DNA of 46,626 nucleotides from Candidatus Gastranaerophilales bacterium (GCA_944325835.1 CALVBO010000010.1:1-46626), one strand, 5' to 3'; shown: positions 24,635 through 33,327, numbered from the stretch's first letter. Made by a program: numbers and translations. The notes: generated from the sequence alone by a model not told the origin.

Positions 24635-26012
24635 AATTTTTATTTTTAATTTTTTCAATTCTATTTCTTATGTCATTTTCCCATGAAATTTCATCTGTTA
24701 TTTTATATCTTGAAAATGGAAAATTAAATACTGTATATGTATTTCCAGTCATATCATCAAGTATTGCGCGACCTATTGCTTCACCTAATTTTATCGGTAC
24801 AGCATTACCTATTTGTTTGTATTGGTCTAAGATAGAGCCACATATTTTCCAATCCTGTGGGAATTCCTGTATACTCGCATATTCTTCAACACTTAGGGGT
24901 CTGTTTTCAATAGGATGTGCTAGGTCTGTTGCTGGCATTGTAGGATTTGTAACAAGTGTAGGGGAGGGTTTGCTAAAAGATAATCTACGGAAAAACCCCG
25001 TTTTACCTCCACCTAATTGAAGTTTTTTGCCCATTGCTTCAACTTGCATTTCAGGTGGTAAATCTTTCCAATATTGCCCTTCCTTTAGCATACGATAATA
25101 TTTAAGCCTTTTCTCAGGAAATTCAATAAAATGATGTTCTATATTTTTAGGCAAGTTCTCAATAGCATTTGATAAAGTCCTCCAAGGTGCAAGACCATAA
25201 ATTTTATCATTTGAATTTGTAGGTTTTAAGTATGGAACTTTTTTATTGCCTAATTTTGCAATTATAACAACTCTTTCTCTTATTTGTGGCGCCCCAAAGT
25301 TAGCAGCGTTGTATAAATTAAATGACACACTATAACCAAAACTTCTCAATTTATCTAAGATAATAAGCATTGCTCCACCTTTAATAGGTTCTTTAATATC
25401 CATATATGGGTATTCTGCAGAAAGTAAGCCTCTAACATTTTCAATAACGGCATATGTAGGTTTAATTTCACCAATAATATCTAAGTATTTTAAAAATACA
25501 TTACCTCTTGAATCTTCAAATCCTAAACGATTTCCAGCTGTACTAAATGCTTGACAAGGAGGACCACCAAAAATAACATCTACTTTTCTACCTTTTGGTA
25601 CACCTGCATATTCTAAAATTTCTTTTGCACTATATTTTTCTATATCTCCAATTAGCGCTATTTCAGGTTCATTTGTAGCAATAGTTAATCTACAAGCTTT
25701 ATTAAATTCACATGCAAGCATTGCTTTTATGCCTACATTTTTCATACCAATATCAAGCCCCATTGCACCAGAGAAAAAACTTAAAGCAACAATATCTGGA
25801 ATATCTTTTGCAATTCTTTTATGATCGTCTGGCTCAATTACAACATTATGCTCTTTAATATATTGGTTTAAATCTTGGCTATCAATAAGCCATTGAGAAC
25901 CTATCATCGTTGCTTTTAAATTATCTTCATGTATTAAACTTCTTATATATTGCGAGGTTACCTTTAATTTTTTAGCAACATCATTAACACTAAGCAATTC
26001 ACTCTTTTTCAT
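24579..26012 (-). CDS. DNA (cytosine-5) methyltransferase with N-terminal HTH
   Basis: 477 aa from the ATG at 26012; the longer frame begins at TTG 26054, which lies on the promoter -10 box. Residues 1-55 form an excisionase/MerR-like helix-turn-helix (SVNDVAKKLKVTSQYIRSLIHEDNLKATMIGSQW). The catalytic domain then has motif I (LSFFSGAMGLDIGM), IV (GGPPCQAFS with catalytic Cys), VI (AVIENVRGL), VIII (QIRERVVIIA), a variable target-recognition region, IX (KPSPTLVT) and X (QIGNAVPIKLGEAI). All motifs are intact. It protects against the convergent SinI-like enzyme. The added HTH may let it regulate transcription. Confidence 0.9.
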   Translation of the reverse strand: MKKSELLSVNDVAKKLKVTSQYIRSLIHEDNLKATMIGSQWLIDSQDLNQYIKEHNVVIEPDDHKRIAKDIPDIVALSFFSGAMGLDIGMKNVGIKAMLACEFNKACRLTIATNEPEIALIGDIEKYSAKEILEYAGVPKGRKVDVIFGGPPCQAFSTAGNRLGFEDSRGNVFLKYLDIIGEIKPTYAVIENVRGLLSAEYPYMDIKEPIKGGAMLIILDKLRSFGYSVSFNLYNAANFGAPQIRERVVIIAKLGNKKVPYLKPTNSNDKIYGLAPWRTLSNAIENLPKNIEHHFIEFPEKRLKYYRMLKEGQYWKDLPPEMQVEAMGKKLQLGGGKTGFFRRLSFSKPSPTLVTNPTMPATDLAHPIENRPLSVEEYASIQEFPQDWKICGSILDQYKQIGNAVPIKLGEAIGRAILDDMTGNTYTVFNFPFSRYKITDEISWENDIRNRIEKIKNKNSTSQTQSAYFQQQLCLQM

Positions 26013-26053
26013 AGGTCTAAATTTATTTCCTCTTCGAAACTTTACATAGACCA

Positions 26054-26150
26054 ATTATAACACTAGATTTTTCTTTTGTTAAATTATTAAGTTACAAAAT
26101 TTGTAACAAATTTTTAATGGTTTGAAAGCTAAGTTTATTCTTTCTATAAT
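26054..26150. promoter_or_regulatory. Divergent promoters of methyltransferase and Hachiman with shared palindrome
   Basis: Plus strand: TTGAAA (26122-26127), 17 bases, TATAAT (26145-26150) for the hamA gene. Minus strand: TTTAAC (26078-26083), 18 bases, TATAAT (26054-26059) for the methyltransferase. Between the two -35 boxes lies a perfect palindrome with 8-bp arms, GTTACAAA (26091-26098), central A, TTTGTAAC (26100-26107). A single regulator there could act on both systems. Confidence 0.8.
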
Positions 26151-26182
26151 TAGCATGTAAAAATTAAGTATTATGAAATCTT

Positions 26183-27088
26183 ATGCACGAAGCTCTTTAT
26201 AAACTAATTGAAAATACTATTATTTATGAATACTCATTACCTAATGTAGAAAAAAGGATTGAGAGAGTTCATTTATCTACAAAAGATGATGACTGCTTTG
26301 CCGTTAACAACACAGAATCACTTGTCGCTATTATATACAATTCAATATTAGACTATTCCTTTCAAGAGTTTGATTTGACCAAAGAATCTTACAAGTTGCT
26401 TTTAACCAAAGCTTTACAAAGAAAGTTTAAATTTAATAATGAAGCGACACAGCAAGCTAAACTAAAATATGGATTCTATGGTGAAGTTTTATTACATACT
26501 TTATTGCTTAAAATGTACGGGACAAAATGTTTAATTTGCAGGGGATATTTCTATAATCCACTTAATAATAGTGAAACTACTGGTTACGACGCATATCATA
26601 TAATTGAAAATATTGAAGAACAAAAAATAGAGTTGTGGTTTGGCGAAGTAAAATTCTATATAAAACCAGAGCAAGCAATTCAAAAAATTATGACAAATAT
26701 TGACAAAGCCTTATCTGACAGCTATTTAAATATAAATTTAATTGCAATGATAGATAAAAAAGATAAAATTACAAACGATAATTCTAAACTAAAAAGTATT
26801 ATTGAAAAACTTGATGATAACCCAGAAATAAATCTTGCAGATGAGCTAAAGAACAATGGCATGAGCTTGGTTTATCCTATATTCATTATTTTTGATATGA
26901 ACAATAAGAATTATGATGATTGTATAAGAAATATCGTTTCATATATTAAAGATAATTATAAAACTATTAATACAAGCTTAACAATAGACTATAAGTTATT
27001 TTTCATATTTATGCCAATTCAGAATGTAAAAGAAGTCAAGGAAGAAGTACTTAAATGGATAGAAGAAAAGAAGCCTGTTCTATCATAA
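26183..27088 (+). CDS. hamA: Hachiman defence nuclease HamA (DUF1837)
   Basis: 301 aa. It matches the HamA/DUF1837 plan: a helical N-terminus, then the core YGFYGEVLLHTLL (Gly-x-x-Gly-Glu), GYDAYHII (metal Asp) and ELWFGEVKFY (Glu-x-Lys), i.e. a PD-(D/E)xK-type nuclease active site near residues 100-155. In the described Hachiman system HamA is held inactive by the helicase HamB and, on sensing damaged or phage DNA, degrades DNA to abort infection. It overlaps the next gene by 34 bases and is driven by the strong promoter at 26122-26150. Identification is by motif and gene order, without a database search. Confidence 0.78.
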   Translation: MHEALYKLIENTIIYEYSLPNVEKRIERVHLSTKDDDCFAVNNTESLVAIIYNSILDYSFQEFDLTKESYKLLLTKALQRKFKFNNEATQQAKLKYGFYGEVLLHTLLLKMYGTKCLICRGYFYNPLNNSETTGYDAYHIIENIEEQKIELWFGEVKFYIKPEQAIQKIMTNIDKALSDSYLNINLIAMIDKKDKITNDNSKLKSIIEKLDDNPEINLADELKNNGMSLVYPIFIIFDMNNKNYDDCIRNIVSYIKDNYKTINTSLTIDYKLFFIFMPIQNVKEVKEEVLKWIEEKKPVLS

Positions 27089-29343
27089 AGGCTGTTAATG
27101 AATATAAAAATAAACAGATTAAAGATTATGAACTAATTAAAAAAGTTTGTAACTACTTTGATTTAATGAAAAGTGAAGATTTAACACAGGCGGATTTAAG
27201 TTTTTTAAAATATTTATCCAATGTATGCGGGATTCCCCACTATTTTGATTTATTAAAATTAGGCTTTAATAAAAATATTAACATTGATGATTATAATTTA
27301 CAAACGATTGCAGCAGAATTAAATGAAACAGCATTATACTTACCCAATATGTGTAAGGTGCATAAATATCAAAAAGAAATTTTAGATAAATTTGACACAA
27401 CCAAAATAAATAGATTTTTTCTTTCAGCAAGTACATCTTTTGGTAAGACACATTTAGTATATGATATTCTTTTAAAGATGAAATATGATAATATTGCTCT
27501 AATATTCCCCACAATTGCATTGTTAGCCGAAAATTTAGAGAAAATGTTATCAGATGAAAATTATATTGAAATACGTGAACATTATAAAATTCATACATTA
27601 AGTGATACTAGAGAATTGGGTGAACATAACATTTTTATATATACCCCTGAAAGATTTTTATCATTTACAGATAAACAAAATATTAAATTCGATTTTATCT
27701 TTGTTGATGAAATTTATAAAATTGATAATGAATTTATTTTGGATGAAGAAGCACAAGAAAATGAAAGGGATACAGCCTATAGAGTTGCAACATATCAATT
27801 AATTAGAAACACAAAAGATGTATTATTAGCAGGTCCTTATATTAAAATACCTGAGAAGCAAGACAGTTCTTTTAGACAATTTATTATTGAAAATAAAATT
27901 GAAATATTAGACTACAATAATTTTGAAATAGTAGATAAAACATATACAGATATTAAATCAGCAAATAATTATGTTATTGGTGAAGAATTAAAAATTGATT
28001 TCCATAAACAACAAAATAAGGGTGATAGATTAATAGAATTAGCAAAAACAATAATAAGCACAGGTGAAAATTGTATTATATATTGTTCTACAAGAGATAT
28101 GACAGAAAAAGCAGCAAAAAAAATATTAGATTCCAATAATTTCGCCAATCATTCTTGTGAAAAATACAATAGTTTTATTAAGCATTTAGAAAATAATTTT
28201 AATACTGAATGGATAGTAATAAAAGCATTAAAACAAGGGATAGGAATACATCATGGGTTAATTCCTAAATATATACAAAAAGAAATTATAAACCTATTTA
28301 ATAATGAATTAATAAATATTTTAATTTCTACAACAACAATAACAGAAGGTGTTAATACCTGTGCAAAAAATTTAATTGTGACAAACGATAAAAAAGGAGG
28401 AAAAGATTTAAAGAAATTTGATGCTCAAAATATTTCAGGTCGAGCTGGTCGTTTTTTAAAGCACTACAAAGGACGTGTAATAGTATTAAAAAATCATTTT
28501 ATGAATATTCTTGATAGTGATGGTTCTGATATTAAATATAAAAACTATGATAAAAATGTTAATAAAACCTCTGTAGATATTTTCTTTACCCCTAAAAAAT
28601 ATATGACATCACGTGATAAGGCTACAAAACTATCCATTATAAAAGAACAAAGACTTAAGGGATTGCCAAACGTCTTATTTGAACAGTATAAAACTGTAAG
28701 TAGAAAAGATAAAATGTTAGTTTATGATAATATATTAAAACTTTCAAGCAAAGAAAAAGTTGCTGTGTGGGATGCTGTTAATAGAATACATACTCGTTTT
28801 GATTTATCTTGGACTGGTTTTGAAATAATATTTGATAAAATATTAAAACCAATAATTACAAATAAACATTTATTAAGTCTTATTACTCATAAGACTGAAA
28901 AAAAATACTCCATTGTTATAGTAAAATTACATAATTATATTACTGGAGGGTTTAAAGCCCTTGTTAATTATGAAGTCAATAATAAGCAGAGTACTTATGA
29001 CCAAGCAATAAGATCTTCAGCAGATTTTGTCTATAATATACTAAAATATCATGTTGTTAAATACTTAGGCGTATTTGATTTAATGCACAAATATATTAAT
29101 TCACAAGCTAATAGTTGTAGTATGGAAGATATTCCTGGTATAGATAGATTGTTATCAAAACTAGAATATAATGCTTTTAGCGAAAAAGGACGATTAGCTA
29201 GTGATTACGGTGTCTCTAATAATTTATTAAATTATTATGAATATGAAGAAAACAATCAGGCAAAAGCAAATGATATAAAAAACTCCTTTGATAATTATGA
29301 ATTAGAATTATATGAAAAAGTAGAAAATATAATAAAAACATAA
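27055..29343 (+). CDS. hamB: Hachiman defence helicase HamB (SF2)
   Basis: 762 aa superfamily-2 helicase. The N-terminus is helical; motif I appears as SASTSFGKTH (Walker A), motif II as FVDEIYKID (DE-box variant), a Q-like lead-in VHKYQKEIL, and the C-terminal RecA lobe has GIGIHHGLIPKYIQ, STTTITEGVNTCAKN and ISGRAGRF (motif VI). This arrangement resembles Ski2/Hel308-type helicases, as HamB does. The overlap with hamA implies coupled translation and a complex. The motifs are intact. HamB would sense DNA ends or structures and release the HamA nuclease. Confidence 0.8.
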   Translation: MDRRKEACSIIKAVNEYKNKQIKDYELIKKVCNYFDLMKSEDLTQADLSFLKYLSNVCGIPHYFDLLKLGFNKNINIDDYNLQTIAAELNETALYLPNMCKVHKYQKEILDKFDTTKINRFFLSASTSFGKTHLVYDILLKMKYDNIALIFPTIALLAENLEKMLSDENYIEIREHYKIHTLSDTRELGEHNIFIYTPERFLSFTDKQNIKFDFIFVDEIYKIDNEFILDEEAQENERDTAYRVATYQLIRNTKDVLLAGPYIKIPEKQDSSFRQFIIENKIEILDYNNFEIVDKTYTDIKSANNYVIGEELKIDFHKQQNKGDRLIELAKTIISTGENCIIYCSTRDMTEKAAKKILDSNNFANHSCEKYNSFIKHLENNFNTEWIVIKALKQGIGIHHGLIPKYIQKEIINLFNNELINILISTTTITEGVNTCAKNLIVTNDKKGGKDLKKFDAQNISGRAGRFLKHYKGRVIVLKNHFMNILDSDGSDIKYKNYDKNVNKTSVDIFFTPKKYMTSRDKATKLSIIKEQRLKGLPNVLFEQYKTVSRKDKMLVYDNILKLSSKEKVAVWDAVNRIHTRFDLSWTGFEIIFDKILKPIITNKHLLSLITHKTEKKYSIVIVKLHNYITGGFKALVNYEVNNKQSTYDQAIRSSADFVYNILKYHVVKYLGVFDLMHKYINSQANSCSMEDIPGIDRLLSKLEYNAFSEKGRLASDYGVSNNLLNYYEYEENNQAKANDIKNSFDNYELELYEKVENIIKT

Positions 29344-29431
29344 ATTAGTTATTCTAATTTTTGCAACAAATTATAGTATTCTTTACTTACACCAATTCCT
29401 TTCTCGTCATAATAAAAACAAAGGAGGATGT

Positions 29432-29689
29432 ATGGAAGAAATAAAAGAAAAGACTATAGAAGAAGTTGTACAAGATAAACTAAATGATGCAGGGGGGGTA
29501 TTATTAGAAGTTAAGTGTTTAGTGAGACTTACAGCATTAGCATATTATTCTTACATTATAGATGATGAATTACAGTTACAGGAAAATTTAGCATATTATT
29601 TTATTTTGCGCAATATTATCCATACAATTAACCAAATTGATAATATCTTAGATCCTATAAAAATATCTAAAATAGACTGCAATCAATAA
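29432..29689 (+). CDS. Hypothetical small protein between Hachiman and GmrSD-like genes
   Basis: 85 aa with a strong ribosome site (AAAGGAGG) and ATG at 29432. It is predicted all-helical and acidic, without a signal peptide, ending in SKIDCNQ. It resembles small helical regulators or antitoxins by size only; no family recognised. It follows hamB by about 90 bases on the same strand and converges on the GmrSD-like gene. It could be a third component or an accessory of the Hachiman operon. Confidence 0.65.
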   Translation: MEEIKEKTIEEVVQDKLNDAGGVLLEVKCLVRLTALAYYSYIIDDELQLQENLAYYFILRNIIHTINQIDNILDPIKISKIDCNQ

Positions 29690-29715
29690 CAAGTACTTAT
29701 CAATGATTTTTTACA

Positions 29716-31581
29716 TTATAAATTAAACAATTGTATTGCTTCTTCTGATAATTTTTTAGTTCTTGCTTTTATATGGTCAATTGTCCAAACTTCTTTATCC
29801 ACTACATCTGTATTTAGATAAAGACCATTTCTATATCCAATATATTTATTGTCCTTTTTACGTTCTCTTTTTTCTTCAAAAGATTTTTGGCCTAATGAAG
29901 AATTATAACCAGAAATAGTTAAATTCCCAATTGTGTGAACATATGTCTCTTGATATTCTTTTGCTTTTTTATAATCTCCATTAGCAATCATATCTACCCA
30001 ACATTTGGGTATATTTTCACCTTCTGGGAAAATATGCTCTATTGTCCAAATGTAATTTTTCTTTTCATCTCTTTCCCACAGGTTAGTATATATTTCTTTT
30101 GTTTGATATTTTTGCTCTAATGAGCATAAAATATATCGTGTAGCCTCTTTGTTAATATCATATAAAGAATCTTGCAATTTCTTTTTAAATTCATCATCTG
30201 AAGCCGATACTTCTACCAATTTCTTTTTGATAATATCGTAAATAGACATATTGCATTCCACTTTTATGTCTTCGATAATATTCATAAATAAAGCTGTTAA
30301 ACTTCTTGTACTAGGGGTATCAGTTAAATTCCTACGTACAAAAAATCTAGTTAGCAAATTTATGATTTTTTTCATTTCACTATCATAACTTTCGTTCCAA
30401 TTTAAATCTTTGTTTTTTATCGATAAATATAACAACAATAAATAGGAAGGTGCACCTTGAATTCTAGCCAAATTTAACAACTCTTCTGCAAAAGTTATTT
30501 TTTTATCCGTATTATTAATTAAAATAGCATATGCACTAGAGGCCTCTTTCATATTCTCTAGAAAAACATCATAATCATATTGAATTAGTTTCTCATAAAT
30601 ATTCATTAGTGTTGTTTTTGTAGCTAAATATGCCAATGGAAACATTTTAGAATCATTTCCAGTTTTAAAAGGTTTATTAAGTTCTTCTCTAAAAGCATTA
30701 TAATATTGTCTAAAAAAACGTTCTTGAACTGAATACTCTTCTCCAATATTATTTTTAATTTTTATCCAATCATTATAACAAGACTCTGATTTACCATCTT
30801 TATCAGAAATAGAAATTAACAAATTTTGCATTAAATCAATTGCTGTTAATGGGACACCCCTGTTATTTAAAGATTCAAATAGCATATATGCATCCTGGTG
30901 AGTATCAACTTGTATAACAACAATAATTGCATTATTAAATTTATTTACTAAATTAAATAATGTTGTAATTGGATTTTTGCTTTTTAAATCTTTGTTCACA
31001 ATATCAGTCGATTCCAGAAAATTATTAACAAGCCTATCAAAATATCTAAATGCCTTATATATTTTACGATTTCCCGCATTTGCTTTCTTTTCAGAAAAAT
31101 CTATTATGCCACATTCACCCAATAGAGCTTGATAGTCAGCTTGATTATTATCTTGAATTTGTAATTGAAGACGCGGAATATATTTACCATCAATTTTTAT
31201 TGCCAATTCTTTTTTTATATTATTTAAATCTGTAATCTCATCTTCATCTAAAATATAGCCACTATCATTTTCTGTTTTATATTTTAATATTTTAGTATAT
31301 AAAACTGCTAACAATATAGAAAGAGTTGTAATTCTTTGCTGACCATCAATTACTTCAGCCACTTTTATATTTGAATACAAATCCTCTTTATCATTTGCAT
31401 TCACGCAAATTGATGAACCTAAAAAATATCCATCGTTATTCTCAATAATATCATTAAATAATAAGTTCCATTCACTTTGCCCCCAAGTATATTTTCTTTG
31501 ATACTTTGGTATTTTATATATTATATAACCATTTACTGGAAAAATTTTTGAAATTTCTAAAGGTTCTGTTTTATTAATCAT
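29716..31581 (-). CDS. GmrSD-like DUF262/DUF1524 (HNH) type IV restriction enzyme
   Basis: 621 aa, both halves in one chain. The N-terminal DUF262 domain has YKIPKYQRKYTW, FLGSSICV, VIDGQQRITTLSILLAVLY (the conserved nucleotide-binding DGQQR) and, near residue 240, DAYMLFESLNNRGVPLTAIDLMQNLL. The C-terminal DUF1524 domain holds the His-Asn-His nuclease: TIEHIFPEG, HTIGNLTISGYNSSLGQKSF, with His of EHIFPE as the first catalytic residue. GmrSD proteins cleave modified (glucosylated hydroxymethylcytosine) phage DNA; others of this fold have a different target. The layout is complete, so probably active. It lies alone on the minus strand. Confidence 0.87.
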   Translation of the reverse strand: MINKTEPLEISKIFPVNGYIIYKIPKYQRKYTWGQSEWNLLFNDIIENNDGYFLGSSICVNANDKEDLYSNIKVAEVIDGQQRITTLSILLAVLYTKILKYKTENDSGYILDEDEITDLNNIKKELAIKIDGKYIPRLQLQIQDNNQADYQALLGECGIIDFSEKKANAGNRKIYKAFRYFDRLVNNFLESTDIVNKDLKSKNPITTLFNLVNKFNNAIIVVIQVDTHQDAYMLFESLNNRGVPLTAIDLMQNLLISISDKDGKSESCYNDWIKIKNNIGEEYSVQERFFRQYYNAFREELNKPFKTGNDSKMFPLAYLATKTTLMNIYEKLIQYDYDVFLENMKEASSAYAILINNTDKKITFAEELLNLARIQGAPSYLLLLYLSIKNKDLNWNESYDSEMKKIINLLTRFFVRRNLTDTPSTRSLTALFMNIIEDIKVECNMSIYDIIKKKLVEVSASDDEFKKKLQDSLYDINKEATRYILCSLEQKYQTKEIYTNLWERDEKKNYIWTIEHIFPEGENIPKCWVDMIANGDYKKAKEYQETYVHTIGNLTISGYNSSLGQKSFEEKRERKKDNKYIGYRNGLYLNTDVVDKEVWTIDHIKARTKKLSEEAIQLFNL

Positions 31582-31755
31582 GTCTAACTCCTAACCAATA
31601 TACTATACCATAAATAACTTAGTATTACTTAGTATAAAAATTTGTTATAATATTGTTATTTGGAAAGTTAAATAAATCAAAAATCAACTAGATATGCACT
31701 TATAAATACAAGTAAGTAAGTTTTAATTTACCAAAAACAAAGCATATAACTAATC

Positions 31756-31971
31756 TTAAAACTCTTCAAACAGATTAGACGGCTTAATCCCTAATGCTCT
31801 TGCTATTTTAAACACATTTTCAACCGTAGTATTTCTTTCCCCCCTTTCAATCATTCCAATAAAATTAGGGGACATATCAAGAATTTCTGCTAATTCTAGC
31901 TGTGTTAATTCTTTATCAAGTCTTAAAGATTTTAGCCTTTTCCCGAATTTTTGTAAATCTTTTTTGCTCAT
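31756..31971 (-). CDS. Small XRE-family regulator
   Basis: 71 aa, essentially just a Cro/C1 helix-turn-helix (KRLKSLRLDKELTQLELAEIL and SPNFIGMIERGERNTTVENVF). It is divergent from a cassette of small membrane and exported proteins across an intergenic region that carries an 11-bp perfect inverted repeat (31997-32031), the probable operator. Such minimal XRE proteins regulate phage-like or R-M (controller) genes; distance argues against it being the controller of the SinI-type system. Confidence 0.85.
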   Translation of the reverse strand: MSKKDLQKFGKRLKSLRLDKELTQLELAEILDMSPNFIGMIERGERNTTVENVFKIARALGIKPSNLFEEF

Positions 31972-31996
31972 ATTGTAATTTTCGTGGTAATATGGA

Positions 31997-32031
31997 TTTA
32001 AATAAACAAACTGACGGTGCGTTTATTTAAA
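31997..32031. promoter_or_regulatory. Operator-like inverted repeat between XRE gene and exported-protein cassette
   Basis: TTTAAATAAAC (31997-32007) and GTTTATTTAAA (32021-32031) are perfect 11-bp arms with a 13-base spacer, centred in the divergent intergenic region. Confidence 0.78.
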
Positions 32032-32093
32032 CAAAACCTTTATAAATATGTACTTTAGAGACAAATACTAAGCGTAGTTAAGAAAGGTTAAAT

Positions 32094-32195
32094 ATGAGAA
32101 TATTGTTTGGAGTTTTAGCAGTAATTGTACTTTCGTTTATTGTTAACTTAATAAAAATTGGTTGGCAAAAATTATTTTTTGAAGATAAGGACTAA
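32094..32195 (+). CDS. 33-aa single-pass membrane peptide
   Basis: Too short for usual gene finders. Starts at ATG 32094 behind AGAAAGG: MRILFGVLAVIVLSFIVNL is a membrane helix, followed by IKIGWQKLFFEDKD, a short mixed tail. The next gene starts 8 bases after its stop. The size and topology resemble type I toxins or holin-like peptides, but no specific family is recognised. A related, frameshifted copy seems to follow at 33064. Confidence 0.6.
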   Translation: MRILFGVLAVIVLSFIVNLIKIGWQKLFFEDKD

Positions 32196-32202
32196 AAATC
32201 AT

Positions 32203-32613
32203 ATGAAAAAGTGGCTTCCCATTTGCTTACTATTTGTAATTACATCTCCATTTGCTCTTGCAAAACCGGATCTAAAAATTGAAGATACAAATTTGAAATG
32301 TTTTCAAAATAGTTTTTCAAGTAGTGGATATGATGAATGTAAATTAAAAATAAAATTGCGAATTAACGATTATCAATATTTAGAAAAATATAATAAATTG
32401 CAATACAATGTTAAATGTTCAGCAACTTTTGATTATTTTACTGCTGGTAGTTTTAGCTACACTCCTCTACGCAATCATGAATCAAATAAAACAACTATTT
32501 ATGGCACCAATAAATATGATTATTTGGATATAACAACCCGATTTTATTCTTTGCGACCTGTAACACAGGTTAAAATTTCTGAATTGACCTGTGAAGTAAA
32601 TAATATTTATTAA
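32203..32613 (+). CDS. Hypothetical exported protein, first of a pair
   Basis: 136 aa from the ATG at 32203, which gives a perfect signal peptide (KKWLPICLLFVITSPFALA); the open frame reaches back to 32158 but that part overlaps the small peptide gene. The mature part is a Cys-containing beta-rich domain (NLKCFQNSFSSSGYDECKLKIKLRIND, VKCSATFDYF, ELTCEVNN), with four Cys that could form two disulfides outside the cytoplasm. Unknown function. Expressed with the neighbouring exported protein. Confidence 0.75.
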   Translation: MKKWLPICLLFVITSPFALAKPDLKIEDTNLKCFQNSFSSSGYDECKLKIKLRINDYQYLEKYNKLQYNVKCSATFDYFTAGSFSYTPLRNHESNKTTIYGTNKYDYLDITTRFYSLRPVTQVKISELTCEVNNIY

Positions 32614-32631
32614 AATTATAAGGATACAAGT

Positions 32632-33054
32632 ATGAAAAAATTTTTGTTATTAATTACTGTTTGTACATTATTGACTAATATTGTATATGCAAAAGAAACA
32701 TCTGGATTTGAAATGTTCGAATCAATGAAAGAGTATGCAGCAAGTCCAGAAGATAAAGTTCTGATGACCTCTTTTACAGATTTAATAAAAGAGAAATATC
32801 AAGAATCAAAAATATACCCTCAAATAGTTGGCGACGGAATTCCTGCCAGTTTTATATTATTTGAAGATGGTGAAATTGTTTTAGTTTTAGATATGGCAAA
32901 CATTAAAATGGGCAATAATACAACAGACGATATTGATAACTTTCTTGAAGTGTTAACCAAAAGTGTTGGAAAGAAAAATATGCACTCTTACTATTTGAAT
33001 AATGAAGATGAGCAAAATAAAAATAATGTTTTTGTGAGATTAAGACTTAAATAG
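32632..33054 (+). CDS. Hypothetical exported protein, second of a pair
   Basis: 140 aa with a clear signal peptide (KKFLLLITVCTLLTNIVYA). The mature part has alpha/beta character (SFTDLIKEKYQESKIYPQIVG then ILFEDGEIVLVLDMANIKMG) and no Cys. The gene starts 18 bases after the previous one. Not recognised. As part of a mobile element cassette controlled by an XRE repressor, it could be an envelope-acting exclusion, immunity or inhibitor protein; this is speculation. Confidence 0.75.
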   Translation: MKKFLLLITVCTLLTNIVYAKETSGFEMFESMKEYAASPEDKVLMTSFTDLIKEKYQESKIYPQIVGDGIPASFILFEDGEIVLVLDMANIKMGNNTTDDIDNFLEVLTKSVGKKNMHSYYLNNEDEQNKNNVFVRLRLK

Positions 33055-33063
33055 AAGATAAAT

Positions 33064-33199
33064 ATGCTATATCATATTTGGAGTAATTGAACTATTTCTC
33101 ATTATAATATCGGCCTCTCTTATTTTTAAGTTATACAAGAGTTTAAATAAAAATACCGATTATTTTGTAGTATATATAAAAAAAAATTACTTGAAATAG
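33064..33199 (+). pseudogene. Probable frameshifted copy of the small membrane peptide
   Basis: ATG at 33064 is followed by one extra base; if that base is skipped, the frame encodes MYIIFGVIELFLIIISASLI and a basic/polar tail, ending at TAG 33197-33199. The beginning lines up with the 32094 peptide (M-x-I-x-F-G-V plus membrane helix). As it stands the ATG frame stops after 8 codons. It may also be translated from an ATT or ATA start; low certainty. Confidence 0.4.
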
Positions 33200-33327
33200 G
33201 AATAATGCAAGTATGACACAAATAATTTAATAAATTACTTTTTGTTTTTATATTAACCATACTAACCAAAGTAATTGTTAATATGGTTAATTAGGTTAAT
33301 TTATTTTTAGAAAGTTTATAGCGAATA
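33200..33327. other. AT-rich non-coding stretch with inverted GGTTAA repeats
   Basis: ATTAACCAT (33252-33260) is inverted as ATGGTTAAT (33283-33291), each with a further TAACC or TAGGTTAAT next to it (33263-33267; 33292-33300). The stretch is extremely AT-rich and lies next to the replication-type genes, so it is a candidate origin or operator for the module. Confidence 0.5.

Noticed and set aside
31756-31971. Controller (C) protein of the SinI-type R-M system
   Set aside because: It is 5-8 kb from the R and M genes, and its probable operator lies next to another cassette.
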